From Symbiodinium natans (lineage: Eukaryota > Sar > Dinophyceae > Suessiales > Symbiodiniaceae), in the NCBI GenBank assembly GCA_905221605.1, contig CAJNDS010001224.1:829556-893555 (forward strand): a stretch of 64,000 nt of DNA, written 5' to 3'. Shown in pieces: positions 32,373 through 45,100 of this stretch. A program made the position numbers and the translations under genes. The first letter of the stretch is position 1. Every line of letters starts with the position of its first letter. Below the pieces are notes generated by a model. That model worked only from the letters and a program-made list of their open reading frames with translations, had not been told where the DNA came from and did no database searches.

Positions 32373-35300
32373 CTGGGCAGCCCCTAAACCCAAAACCCAA
32401 AACCCTAAACCCTAAACCCTGAACCCTAAACCCTAAACCCTAAACCCTAAACCCTAAACCCTAAACCCTGAACCCTAAACCCAAAACCCAAAACCCGAAA
32501 CCCGGAGCCCTCAACCTCAGCCCAGGCGGCATGCGCTTCGCGAGGCCGATGCGCGCCGGCTTGCCCGTGGAGCCCTTTGGGATGTCCTGGCAGGGCTTTA
32601 GGGTTTGGGGTTTAGGGTTTGGGGTTTAGGGTTTGGGGTTTAGGGTTTGGGGTTTAGGGTTTGGGGTTTAGGGTTTGGGGTTTAGGGTTTAGGGTTTAGG
32701 GTTTGGGGTTCTGGTTTAACGTTCAGGAGGGTTTCGGGTTTAGGGGATGGGTTTGGGGTTTAGGGCTTAGAGTTCAGGGTTTGGGGTTTTGGCTTTGAAG
32801 GTTTGAGGGTGGAGGGTTGAGTGTTCAGGCTTTGGGGGTTTAGGGCTTTTGGGGGTTTGGTTGTTTGGGGCCTTGAGGGCTTTTTCGGGGTTTTGGAGGT
32901 GGCTCTAAGGCCAAAGGCCTGGAAGGCCCAGGGCCCAGCCCCGTCAGGACACTTGCTTGAAGGTTCATGGTACTTACTAACCAATTATAACTGTACTTAT
33001 AACCCTACTTATAATTGGGATAACCCCTATAAGTCCCTTTAGGGGTATTATAAGTAGGGTTATAAGTACAGTTATAATTGGTTAGTAAGTACCATGAACC
33101 TTCAAGTGGTGTCTTGTGCAGAACAGTTTGACAGGTTCAAAGCTTCCCAGGGAGTCCCAAAAACCCCTTTGATAAGGACGACGTAGACCTTAAACGCCTT
33201 AAACTGAAAAAGTAAGCTTGGTATGACGCAAGGTATATGCCGTACTTCAGGGTATTGGGCTCTTTGGGTCTGTGAACAGAAAAGCCACTGTGTGCCCAAG
33301 CCCTGCCCATAAAACTCCTTGGCTTGGCAGCAGAAACATTTGTTCGGTTGGGGGGCTTTGGCTTGGGGTTTAGGGTTGGGGCGAGTTTGTCATGCGGGTT
33401 TGCGGGGCCCACAAAGGCCCCAATATCCGTTAAGTGGAAACACCTGAAATCATAATGAGGGTGTTCTATGCTTGAAGGTGTATTCCTTGATGGAGGGCTG
33501 CAAAGAACAACTCCTCACCTAAACCCTAAAACCGAAACCCGAAACCCTAAACCCTAAACTGCGTCGCAAAGCCGCGTCCTTCATGAAGAGGAGGCCTGGG
33601 AGGCAAAAAGCGTTGCTGAGCTTGGGCCCCAGCAGTCTCTGGTACCCTAAACCCTAAGCCCTAAACCCTAAACCCTAAACCCTAAACCCCTACACCCTAC
33701 ACCCTAAAACCCAGAACCCTTAGGATAATCCAAAAAGCACCCTTAAGGGTTCTTAAGAATGACCTAAGAGTAGTATAGGATAAAGTAGATCCCTTTCAGG
33801 GTCCCTAAGAATGACGCAATGGTAGAATAGGAGACTTTTTTGGGGGCTCTACTTTTTGGATCCTCCCAGGGGTCTCTCGTAGGCATTCGGGGGCGTAAGC
33901 GTTGCTGGCCAAGACATCGTACAGTTTTGAGAGACGTAGCTGTCCAGCACCTAGGGGAACTAGAGGCTAACCTGTGGGATTTTAAGGTGATGATATTATA
34001 CCCCAAAAAGGTTTAAAGCGCGACGTGTGCACTGCAAGTCCCAAAAAGGTTAAAGGTTACCTACTCTACAACGACAGGAAACTCCAGAAAGCTGGAACAT
34101 GGGCGTAGGATGATGTAGTGCTCGAAGTTCCCCTATCCTTTCCCTTAAGGGGTATGAGGATAACGATGTTTCAACTTTCTGAACTTTGCTTTACTATCTC
34201 AACAAAAAACCCTGGGCTTCAGCAACCCGCTACGACCTGTATCCTTTACTCCCCTTAGAGCCTTAGTAAAGATAACATTCTTAATATCCTCTTGGGTTCT
34301 ATATAAACAAAAATGATTCCTAAGGGGGATCTACTTTTGGACCCTAAACCCTAAACCCTAAACCCTAAACCCTAAACCAGGGGCCTGGGTTCGGCCACCC
34401 ATGACGACCTGTATGGGGCGAGTGACACTGCGGAAGCCACTTCTCGCTCATCTTCTCCTTTGCAAAGGCCCGGATCTCCTCCAGTCTGCCTGCAGCTGTC
34501 TGGGGTTTAGGGTTTAGGGCTTAGGGTTTTGGGTTTTGGGTTTTGGGTTCTGTCAGAGCCCAGCAACTTACGTCTCATGTTCACACAAACATCAGTCCGT
34601 GCCCGGCCAAGAGTTCACGGAACCCCTGAATCCCTGGATCTTTTTTTTAGAATTAGATGGGGTTTCCAAAAGATTGGGTACCTTTTTTGTGGTGGTCCCT
34701 TTAAGGGATTCTATTCTGTTTGGGGTCATTATAGAAGGGGTACCCCTATTTTGGGAAAGGCCCATACATGATATCACTACTGGGAGGTTCATGGTACTAA
34801 CTAGCCAATTAGAACTGTACTTATAAGTGTCCTTATAACCATATTAGGGCACTTAAGGGGCTTATTATTGGGTTATAAGTACAGTTATAGTTGGCTAATA
34901 AGAACCATGAGCCTCCAAGTATGATTAGCAGCAACTTCCCGTCTTCGCCCCAAAGTAGAATCGGTACCGGGCTGGTTCTTAGGAGGGAATGAGGGAATGA
35001 GGGCCCTCTAGACACCCTTTAAGGGATTATATAGGGGGCCCTATATACACCCTTTAAGGGATTCTATAGGGCCCTCGTTCCCTCATTCCCTACTAAGAAC
35101 CAGGGGGTCGTTGCCCATCCGGCGCCTGTCGTCATTGCCTCTCCGTCACGCAAGACCAAGGCAAGTCCAACCGTCTCCCCGAGCTGCACATGCCTTGCTT
35201 GTTTAGTTGCTGAGTTCATAGGCCCCGAAAACGTGTACACTTTTCCACCTGCACGCCTGCAAGGAGGACCCAGTTCCGTAGGGGAATTCTACTACCCCAG

Positions 35301-37793
35301 GAAATGGTAAAGTGTACTCATTCAGCTACTAAGATTGCAGGTTCATGGGCAATTGCAGGTTTCACCTACATGAGGCACTTGCACCCAAAGTTCGCGAGCC
35401 AGCCGCCTCCCAACCCCAGAAACGCCAGCTTTACGTTGCATGATCCCTCAAAACGGTCCCTCAATTGGCGGACCCTTCTATACCCCTTGTATGCATTGCA
35501 GAACCCAGGGGCCCAGTAGAAAGCTGGCTGATCTGAGGCCTAAACCCTGACTCCTGAACCCTAAACCCGACACCGCCGACACCCTAAACCCCAAACCCTA
35601 AACCCCAAACCCTAAACCCTAAACCGCACACTCGCGCGCGGCCAAGATGCGGGCAGGAGAAGGCGATGCCTGCGCTGAGGCTTGCCCGGATGTTCGAAGA
35701 GAACTTCAAAAGGGGAATATACCTTGGGATGTTCCCCCCTATGCTAGCAGTTCTTGTCTCGGGACGATAGTACCCCCTATTACAATCCCTATTAAGGACT
35801 GTTCATGTAAAGGGCAACATCCCAATATTTACCTTACAAAAAGATGCCGGACGTAAGTCTGCAAGATGTTCAGCCCGAACAGCAAAGCTAACGGTGCCTC
35901 CTGGACGATGGCTACTTATCGGCACTCGGACCTCTTCCAAACCTCCTGACAGCAAAAAGGGATAACATAGGTCTGTAAAAAACAGGGGTGATGTTGAACG
36001 AATGATTAGAACAGGGGTAATCCACTAATATCATGATAAGGTACGAATATACTAATATACTAATATAGTAGTATATACGAACATAAGAATATCCCATTTC
36101 TATTTACTAAGATGTTCATATAAAAATCTATCAATATCATGATATGAAAATATAACAATATACCAACCTAACAATATCACAATATAACAGTATAACAATA
36201 TAACAATATAACAATATAACAATATAACAATATAACAATATAACAATATAACAATATAACAATATAACAATATAAATATGCAGTAACAAAACATAAGAAT
36301 ACAAGTAATATACCATCATAATATAGCCATATAGTATGTTAAGATAATCATATAATGATATAAGTAATATAAAAATAAAATACTGACATACTAATATAAT
36401 ATTTAATATAACAATATAATACGACAATACGCGGATAGAGTAATATCATCATATAAACAATAGAACAATACAACAATCTAAAAAGATAAGGCCCGCGATC
36501 CTTGCTTCAAGAAGGTAGGCGTTTCGGTGCAGGGCCCTGATAGGAAGTAACCTGTCCCTCAACCCTAAACGGCCCAGAGATCTCAAACCCCAAGCGCAGG
36601 GCCTAAACCCGAAAACCCGGCGGACAAGGCACAGTCGAAAACAGGGGGCCATTGGCGGCAGACGTTCTCGACCTGGCCGTGGTAGACTTCAGAGTTCCAC
36701 GGACTACTTGGAGGTTCACGGGTACTTAAAACCACAGGTATAAGTCTTCTTATCACCTACTTAGGGGGCTTCTGGGGCTTATAAGTACAGTTCTAATTTG
36801 GGTTATAAGTACCCTGAATCTCCAAGTACCTTTCAGGGCGACTCTTCGAAGGAGGCCACTTCCGTTAGAATGGGTATTTTGCGCCGTGGATAGTACGAGG
36901 GGAATCATTCACGAGGGGGTGTTCTTCGGAAGTGTTGCTCCAGCATTTCTGTGCGGTGACTCTATGGAGAGATTGATGGGCACATTGCCAACCACTCAGA
37001 AACTGTGAGCCTGATGTAGCCTGCTCCTCAATCCTCAACAGCTCCAAGCACATGTGCCGTGGCGCCTCGAAAGGCGAGATCTTCTCCCCGCCACGGTTGA
37101 TAATCTCCTGAGGAGCGCCAGGCACCCTAAACCCTAAACCCTAAGCAGGGGAAGTTAAGATCCTTTCCCCCCGGTTTCAAACTCCACCTTTTGGCATCCC
37201 AAACCCTAAACCCTAAACCCTAAACCCCAAACCCTAAACCCTAAACCCCAAAACCTAAGAAGGTATGCAGGGTTCCAGCGCGACGGGCGCCTTGTACCGG
37301 CCGGACAGGCAGAGGTAGCCGTGCTCGTCAATGTAGCCTCTGCGACCCCAACGTCACTGCGCACTTGTGGGTATCTACGAGGCCCAGAGGGTTTAGGGTT
37401 TAGGGTTTAGGGTTTAGGGTTTAGGGTTTAGGGTTTAGGGTTTAGGGTTTAGGGTTTAGTTGCAACTATTGAAAGCCTAGCAAAATCAATGACGGTCTAG
37501 GATGTCTTTTGCAGAACTTGGGCAGCATGGTGGAGACTTGTCGGGGCCCTCCTTCACACGTGTGGGGGGGGGGGGGGGTACCAACCGAACCCTAAACCCT
37601 AAACCCTAAACCCTGAACCCTAAACCCTAAACCCCAAACCCTAAACCCTAAACCCCGAACCGCAGCCCAGAACCGCAAACCACGCCCAGGGGCCCTTGTC
37701 CCCGGTCCGCAGCCAGCCATCCTCGGTGAAGGCCTCGATGTTCGGATCCTGGGAGCTGCTTGGGTTTAGGGTTTAGGGTTTAGGGTTTAGGGT

Positions 37794-37846
<53 letters not shown>

Positions 37847-39117
37847 GGTTTAGGGTTTAGGGTTTAGGGTTTCGGGTTTCGGGTTGAGGGTTGAGGGTTG
37901 AGGGTTCAGGGTTCAGGGTTCAGGGTTGAGGGTTGAGGAATGGGGGTTTAGGGTTGAAGAATGGGGGTTTGGGGTGGAGGAATGGAGGTTTAGGATTTAC
38001 GGAGGGTTTGGGGTTTAGGGCTTGGGGTGCAGGGTTTAGGGCTGGTTTAGCAAATCCCTACCCAGAAGTACTCCTTCTCCTTCCTTGTCGAGCCTGTGCC
38101 AGTGGGCACACGCCACAACAGGGAGCCCCTCAAAACCCTACATCATGATACGGATTGGAGCTTCGCCCGCAACAAAGTTAGGACTCACAACTGCTCTGAA
38201 ACACTCTGACTGAACATGCCCGCCGAAAGTCGCACCTTGCACCTTGCCCACGACATACATGTAGCACGTTGGAGCTGAGCTGCTCTCTGAGCTGGGCTTA
38301 TAACCCTACTTATACTTGCGATAGCCCCTATAAGGCCCTTTAGGGGTATTATAAGTAGGGTTCTAAGTACACTTATAATTGGTTAGTAAGTACCATGAAC
38401 CTCAAAGTACACACCATGAACGTCTCAATAAAAACCCTAAACCCTAAACCCTGCAGCCCTGTAGACGGCTCCTGGTCCATGTGCGCGCGCATCTCGTAGC
38501 CTTTGGTGACGCAGGCGCCCTGGACGCAGATCTCAGCCTCCTCGCCTGGGCAGAGTTTTGCCTTCTGACCCCCAGAGCCCCCCTGTAGGGTTTAGGGTTT
38601 AGGGTTTAGGGTTTAGGGTTTAGGGTTTAGGGTTTAGGGTTTAGGGTTCAGGGTTTAGAGTCCCTTAATTTAAGTGATAGAGCTGGAAGATCGCATGACC
38701 AGGATATCACTGCACAGTTTTAAGGTCATCATACCTTGATTGCGGCTCAGGGCTGAGGGCTGTAGAAAGCAAGAAAACCGCCCAACAAAACCCGCATAAG
38801 CCTAGGGTTCGGGAAGGGCCTCTCATTCCGAAAGAGCCCATCCCCCATACCTATAAATGAGACTAGCTGCATGATTCCTTAATTTGGGCCCTGAAAAGGG
38901 GACACCTTATATACCCCTTGTATACCCTATACAACCCACGGGCCAGTACTCCAGAACCCTTGTAAAGAAACTGTCGACTATGGAGGGTCCTTTGCTTCTG
39001 TAAGAAATTCGGTCTCCACCTACGTAAACATACTTTTTTTGATGAACTCTTCAGAGTTTAGGGTTTAGGGTTTAGGGTTTATTTAGGGTTTAGGGTTTAG
39101 GGTTTAGGGTTTAGGGT

Positions 39118-39149
<32 letters not shown>

Positions 39150-42100
39150 GGTTTAGGGTTTAGGGTTTAGGGATATCTTTGGGGTTTAGGCTTTAGGCTA
39201 TGTTGAGGGGTAGGTGGGCTCGGGGTCGGACTTCGGGCAGCGCTGCGAGTTTACATCGTCACCCTGGCGAACAGAGGGTCCCCTGTCCATTTTAGGGTTT
39301 AGGGTTTAAGGTTTAGAGTTTAGGGTTTAGGGTTTAGGGTTTAGGGTTTAGGGTTTAGGGTTTAGGGTTTAGGGTCTGGGGTGCCTTAGGCACAAATCTA
39401 TGTCAAGGGACTCACCTTATAGGTTCTTAGAGAGACAAGGTTAACAGCCAAACATCCCCAAAGACAACCCTAAACTTGAACCCTAAAACCCTAAAAGCCC
39501 CTTTGCATCCACACCCCCAGATCCTAGAAAATTATTTGAATCTTCAGAACATTAGAAACCCTAGGAAACCCTTGAAAATTTGGATGCCCTAGAAGCCCCA
39601 GACGCCCTAGAAGCCCCTATTTGCCCCTAAACCCTAAACCCTAAACCCTACACCCTAACCCCTAAACCCTACACCCTAAACCCTACACCCTAAACCCTAC
39701 ACCCTAAACCCAACACCCGCTACACCCCTAAACCCTAAACCCTAAACCCTAAACCCTAAACCCTAAACCCTAAACCCTAAACCCTAAACCCTAAACCCTA
39801 AACCCTACACCCTAAACCCTTCGATGGGTGCAGGTCGAGGTGCCAAGCTTGGGCTCGGAGTTTGTGGCCTGGGGGCTGGATTTGAGGGCTCTGAGGTTTA
39901 GGGTTTAGGGTTTGGGGTTTAGGGTTTAGGGTTTAGGGTTTAGGGTTTGGGGTTTAGGGTTTAGGATTTGGGGTTTGGGGTTTTAGGGCTTTAGCGCTTT
40001 GGGCGAAATGGGGTGTTCATGAGGGTTTTTGGGGGGGTTTAGGGGTTTTAGGGCTTTAGCGCTTTCGGGCTTTTCGCCGGCAGGGTTGTTCGGGTGGTTT
40101 TCAGGGTTTCGACGGTTAAGGGTTCTGGGGTTTCACGCCTTTCGACTCTCACACACACACACACACACTCTCGCACACGGATCTGCGTCCAATCCAACCA
40201 TCTCCTATTTTAGAGTTTGAGGGTTTAGGCGTTTAGGCCTTTCGTGATTTCGGGTTGTTAAGGGGGCACTCAGAGAGTCCAAGATCCTTCAATTAAGGAA
40301 GAGACTGTGAACCACATAAGGGATCCTTCTCATGATCTAATTGAGATTCCTTCATTAAGGGGGGCATTCAGGGTCTAGGGTTTAGGGTTTAGGGGCCTCT
40401 CTACACATGCCAGGCCAACCCTCACTCCATAAAGCTCCCTTTGCGGCGAAAGGATTCCACAAGCTGTGCATAATTCGATTCTTTGTCGAATTCTAAGTGC
40501 TGCTTAGGGTTTAGGGTTATTATTTAGGGCTGGAGCTGGGCTCTAGGAAAGATACGGCCGTGGCGGCAAGCCAGCGGCGACAAGCCGCATCTCATCAAGC
40601 TTGCCCTTGCAATATCCCCCACATGGCAGCCAAATTCAAGCATGGGCGCTTGCGACGTCCCCTCTTTGCCCCTGTGACCATCGCGCTCGTATAGCAAAGG
40701 AACCCGACCCTCGAGAAAGGCTCTATTCAACTAGAACCGGTGCTTGGGAGACTTTCCCTGAGGACCATGTGGGAATAATCTTGCAAACTGGCTACACTCC
40801 CGTCTTACCCTAAAATCTAGCCCTAAACCCTTTGTGCCCTGAAGCCCTAAAGCCCTAAACCTAAAACCTGAATCCTAAATCCAACACCTAACCCTAAAAC
40901 CCAATACCCAATACCCTAAACCCTAAAACCCTTAAACCCTAAAGCCGGACATCCCTGGAAACCCTTGTCGGCCTCATGCCGAAGCGTCATGCACGGGCCA
41001 GCGGCCTGGCAACCGGTCAGGGCTCTTTGGGCTCGGGGCACTTTGGGGTGCTACTTGGAGGTTCATGGTACTTATGAGTCGGGGTATAGTTACCCTAAAT
41101 ACAGCCTCAATAGGGTTAATTAAGTATAGAGGTCAGAATATAAACAAAAAAACCTACTGTTCACTGCTAAGCAGGGCGTTTGGTACAGAGACCACAGTGA
41201 TAACCCTAGCTTTTTAACTACCCATGAGCCTCCAAGTAGGTAGTTAGAAGTCGGGTTATAAGTATAGTAACCCTACTCATAACCTTGTTTAGGGTACTTA
41301 TAACCCTACTAAAAACTACCCAACCTAAACCCTAAACCCTAAACCCTAAACCCTGAACCCTAAACCCTGAACCTCCAAGCAAGCCTTAGACAAGCGCCTT
41401 GCCGACGCTGCGGAGGACTCGCAGGTGCGGGGGCAGCGGGTTCGAGGCGATGGGCATGCTCTCCTTGGGTTTATAGGCTTTGGGTTTCCTAAACCCTAAA
41501 CCCTAAACCCTAAACCCTAAACCCTAAACCCTTTAGGGTGTAGGTCTTTTCGCTTAGGGTTTAGGGGGGCTTCAGGCTTATGGGGCAAAAAAGGCTGAGG
41601 ATCCAGAGTTGAGGATTTCAGGGTTTCGGAGGCTTGTGGGCTTCAGAAAAAGAGTTTCGGCTGTTTCAGTCCGTGATATCGGACTCCGGCCGGTTAGGAT
41701 AATCAGGGACCCCTCACGTAAACCCAGACAATAGGATACCCCCACTTCCAGACGAGCATCCGACATGGCATAGGTAGGCATCACCACGCACCGGAAAAGT
41801 CGCTCCATCTTCTGGGCCAGCACCTGCTTTCTTACTGGCTTTTAGTAGGGACTGAGGGAATGAGGTCCCATATGGGGGGTTTCCGAACACAGGGGTGCCC
41901 CTTGTGGGGATCCCTTTTCTATTATATTTAGGGGTAAAAAAACGCGTACCGCGATTTTGGAACATACCCATATCCCTTGAAGGGTCTACTATAAAGGGGG
42001 AAATGTGGTACCTAATTCCTTCAATTCCCTGCTAAGAGCCTTTGTTTTCCGAGGAAGGGGACTCCGCAATCCGAAGCTTCAATTAAAAGTGATGGGCTGT

Positions 42101-45100
42101 TATCAAACGAGTAGGACTCACAAACACGTTGTTCAAAAAAGACTTCTAGCATGAAGTTGGTGATCTAGATTCCCTAACTCAGGGGGAGTGGGCTGGCTGG
42201 ATCTTTGCAGAGAATTTGTGTTTAGGGTTTAGGTGCTAAGACACGGGGAATGCAGGAGCCTCAATACTTACACCACCCCCAAATACCAATCATTGCCCCA
42301 TCCAACTGTCACGTTTCTCAAGGGGCAGAGGCCAACCCCGAACCAAAAACAGCCTGGCTTCCTGAAACCCTTGAACACAGGAGGCCTAAAAGTAGTAAAA
42401 TACCCGACGCCAGAAACTTCGGTCCGCTCTGCCCAGAATGCCCAGAGACTCCAATACCCCTTATTTAAGCAAATTTTCCTTAAACCATCAAGGAACCCTC
42501 TCGTATTCTAAGGAAAATTTCCTTAGTCAGACGAGGCGCCGGCACAAGGGCGGCAGAGCAGTTGCGGATCAGGCCCACCCCAGCCCCACCAGCAGTGAAG
42601 TCCTGCTGGGCAGGGCTATGTTCGGCGCGGGCTCTGTAACCGGGTTTAGGGTTTAGGGTTTAGGGTTTAGGGTTTAGGGTTTAGGGCAACTGAGCGCGAC
42701 TCAGGGTTCGGGGTGTACTCATTTTCGGGCTTTGGGAAGTTTAGGGTTTCGGTGCTTGGAAAAAGGGTTTAGGGTTTAGGTTTGAGTGCGTAGTGAGCAA
42801 AGCAGCAGGGTACTACTCGCACGGTACCCAGAATTGCAAAAATCTTCCCCGAAACTAAGGTTCTATACTCAAAGAGCCCCATACCCCTTAATTAGGCAAT
42901 ATTACCTTAAACCATATAAGGGGTTCCTTAGTATGACTTCAGGGTATAATTCCTTAATTCAGAGGTATATTGGGCCCTAAACCCTAAGCCCTAAGCCCTA
43001 AGCCCTAAGCCCTAAACCCCGGTACCCTTGATCAAAACTAAGCCCTGGCAGCCATGTCCCGGAACCCCCACTGACGCGGGCAGCCTCCGACGCCAGCGCC
43101 GCCTCCACGATGCCCTGGCTAAGGGTTTAGGGTTTAGGGTTTAGGGTTTAGGGTTTAGGGTTTAGGGTTTAGGGTTTAGGGTTTAGGGTTTAGGGTTTAG
43201 GGTTTAGGGTTTAGGGTTTAGGGTTAGGGTTTAGGGTCTAGGGTTTAGGGTTTAGGGTTTAGGGTTTCTGGTTTCGGGTTTAGGGTTTAGGGTTTAGGGT
43301 TTAGGGTTTAGGGTTTTGGGTTTTGGGTTTTGGGTTTAGGGTTTAGGGTTTAGGTTTTTTTTAACCGGAATCACTGGCGTGCAGCAATAGGGTTTAGGGT
43401 TTAGGGTTTAGGGCTCCCAACCAAAAACCACTAAGCCCCAAACCCAACCGTTGGGAGCCTGGTGCATGGTGGGCACCGCCGAGTACCAACTTGCGGATCC
43501 AGAAGCCTGGATTCTGGTTCTACAGCTCGGGCATTGGGGTTTAGGGTTTAGGGTTTAGGGTTTAGGGTATGGGGTTCAGGGTTCGGGGTAAAGGGTTTTT
43601 AAGCTGAGGATTTAGGCACCCGGTTCATTGGCACTCCGCTACATATGATTCGTAGCGTACGTGCAGCTTCATGGCCAGTTACTAGTGTAAGAATGGTGAA
43701 TGTACGTATACGTAAGCCCATGTTGATGAGTTATAACCCTACTTATAACTCGCCATGAACAAACCCGAAATCCACACGCCAACTATAGTTCACTGTACAA
43801 GGGCCTACCGGTAATCTACTACTTGCTTAAGAGCCCAAAAGTAAAAGATCGTAATAATAACAATAATAATAATAACGTTTTTTACTAAATAATAACAATA
43901 ACAACAATAATAATAATTATTATTATTATAAATATTGGTTATAACTTTAATAATAACAATAATAATAAGCCAAAAACTCGGGAGCGCCAAGCAGCCAACC
44001 ACTCCACGGGTTTGTCGGGCCCTTTGTAGCCTGCCAGGGCTTAGGGTTTGGATTTCGGGTTTAGGGTTTGGGGTTTAGGGTTTAGGGTTTAGGGTTTAGG
44101 GTTTGGGGTTTGGGGTTTAGGGTTTAGGGTTCAGGGTTTAGGGTTTAAGGTTCAGGGAGGAGACGCAGGGCAAGGGCTCAGGCGCACCAGGGCTTCGACC
44201 TTCCCCTTCAAGCCATTCAGACACCGCGCTTTGCAGAGAGAGAGAGTCTTCTTGGAGGTTCATGGTACTTTTTCACCAATTTTAACTGTACTTATAACTG
44301 TACTTATAACCATATTAGGGCACTTAAGGGGCTTATAAGTACAGTTATAAGTACGGCTATAATTGGTTAGTAAGTACCATGAACCTCCAAGTAGACTTGG
44401 TTGATGCTCACCCTTACACTAGCAGTCCTTAATAGGGATTCCCGGGTAGGGGATCAAAAAAAAGTATTTGGGATCAAAACATAATTTATTTCTAGGCGGA
44501 TCAAAAAAATTATTTGGGATCAAAAAATAATTTACTGAAGGCTTCGAAGGCTCTTTGCAAGCGGAGCGGAGGCTGTAAACGCTCAGAAATGCAGCATTTC
44601 TGGCCGTTCGCAAGCTCTAAATACCGAAAAAACACAACATGGATGCGGGAACTACTGAAATTAGCAGCATTTCTGAGTTTCCAGAGAGGCTGCAGATACT
44701 GTATATAGCAGCCGTTCTGCGCTATCAGAGGCTGGAAATACTGTAAATAGCAGCATTTCTGCGATTTCAGAGGCTGGGAATACTGTAAATAAATAGCAGC
44801 ATTTCTGAGCTTGCAAAGGCCACAAATCAATAATGGCATCTTGGCATTAGAAGTTTCTAAAAATGCGCATACTCTGAAGCAAGCCAGAACGATTTCAAAA
44901 ACAGCGGGGGGTTGGGGGGGGCGCGCCCCCCCCATGCGCAAACACAATGCTCGCATCATGGGTTTCGAAAGTATGCTGAAGCACCTGGCACGACTTAAAA
45001 TAAAGCGGGGGGGGGTTAGGGGGGCGCAGCCCCCCCCCCCATTTGCAAACACAATGCTCGCATCAGAGGCGTCGAAAAGACGCGTATGCTTTGAAGCAAG

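Noticed and set aside
36100-36427. ILLYCYIV repeat frames
   Set aside because: Translated AACAATAT repeat.
36660-36705. Alternative synthetase exon (VYHGQVENVC)
   Set aside because: Phase does not join exon 25 to exon 27, and the match to the family is weak; 35901-35931 fits phase better though also uncertain.
44510-45052. 180-codon minus-strand frame
   Set aside because: Built from GCAGCATTTCTG and 110-bp repeats of the TIR element; no domain.
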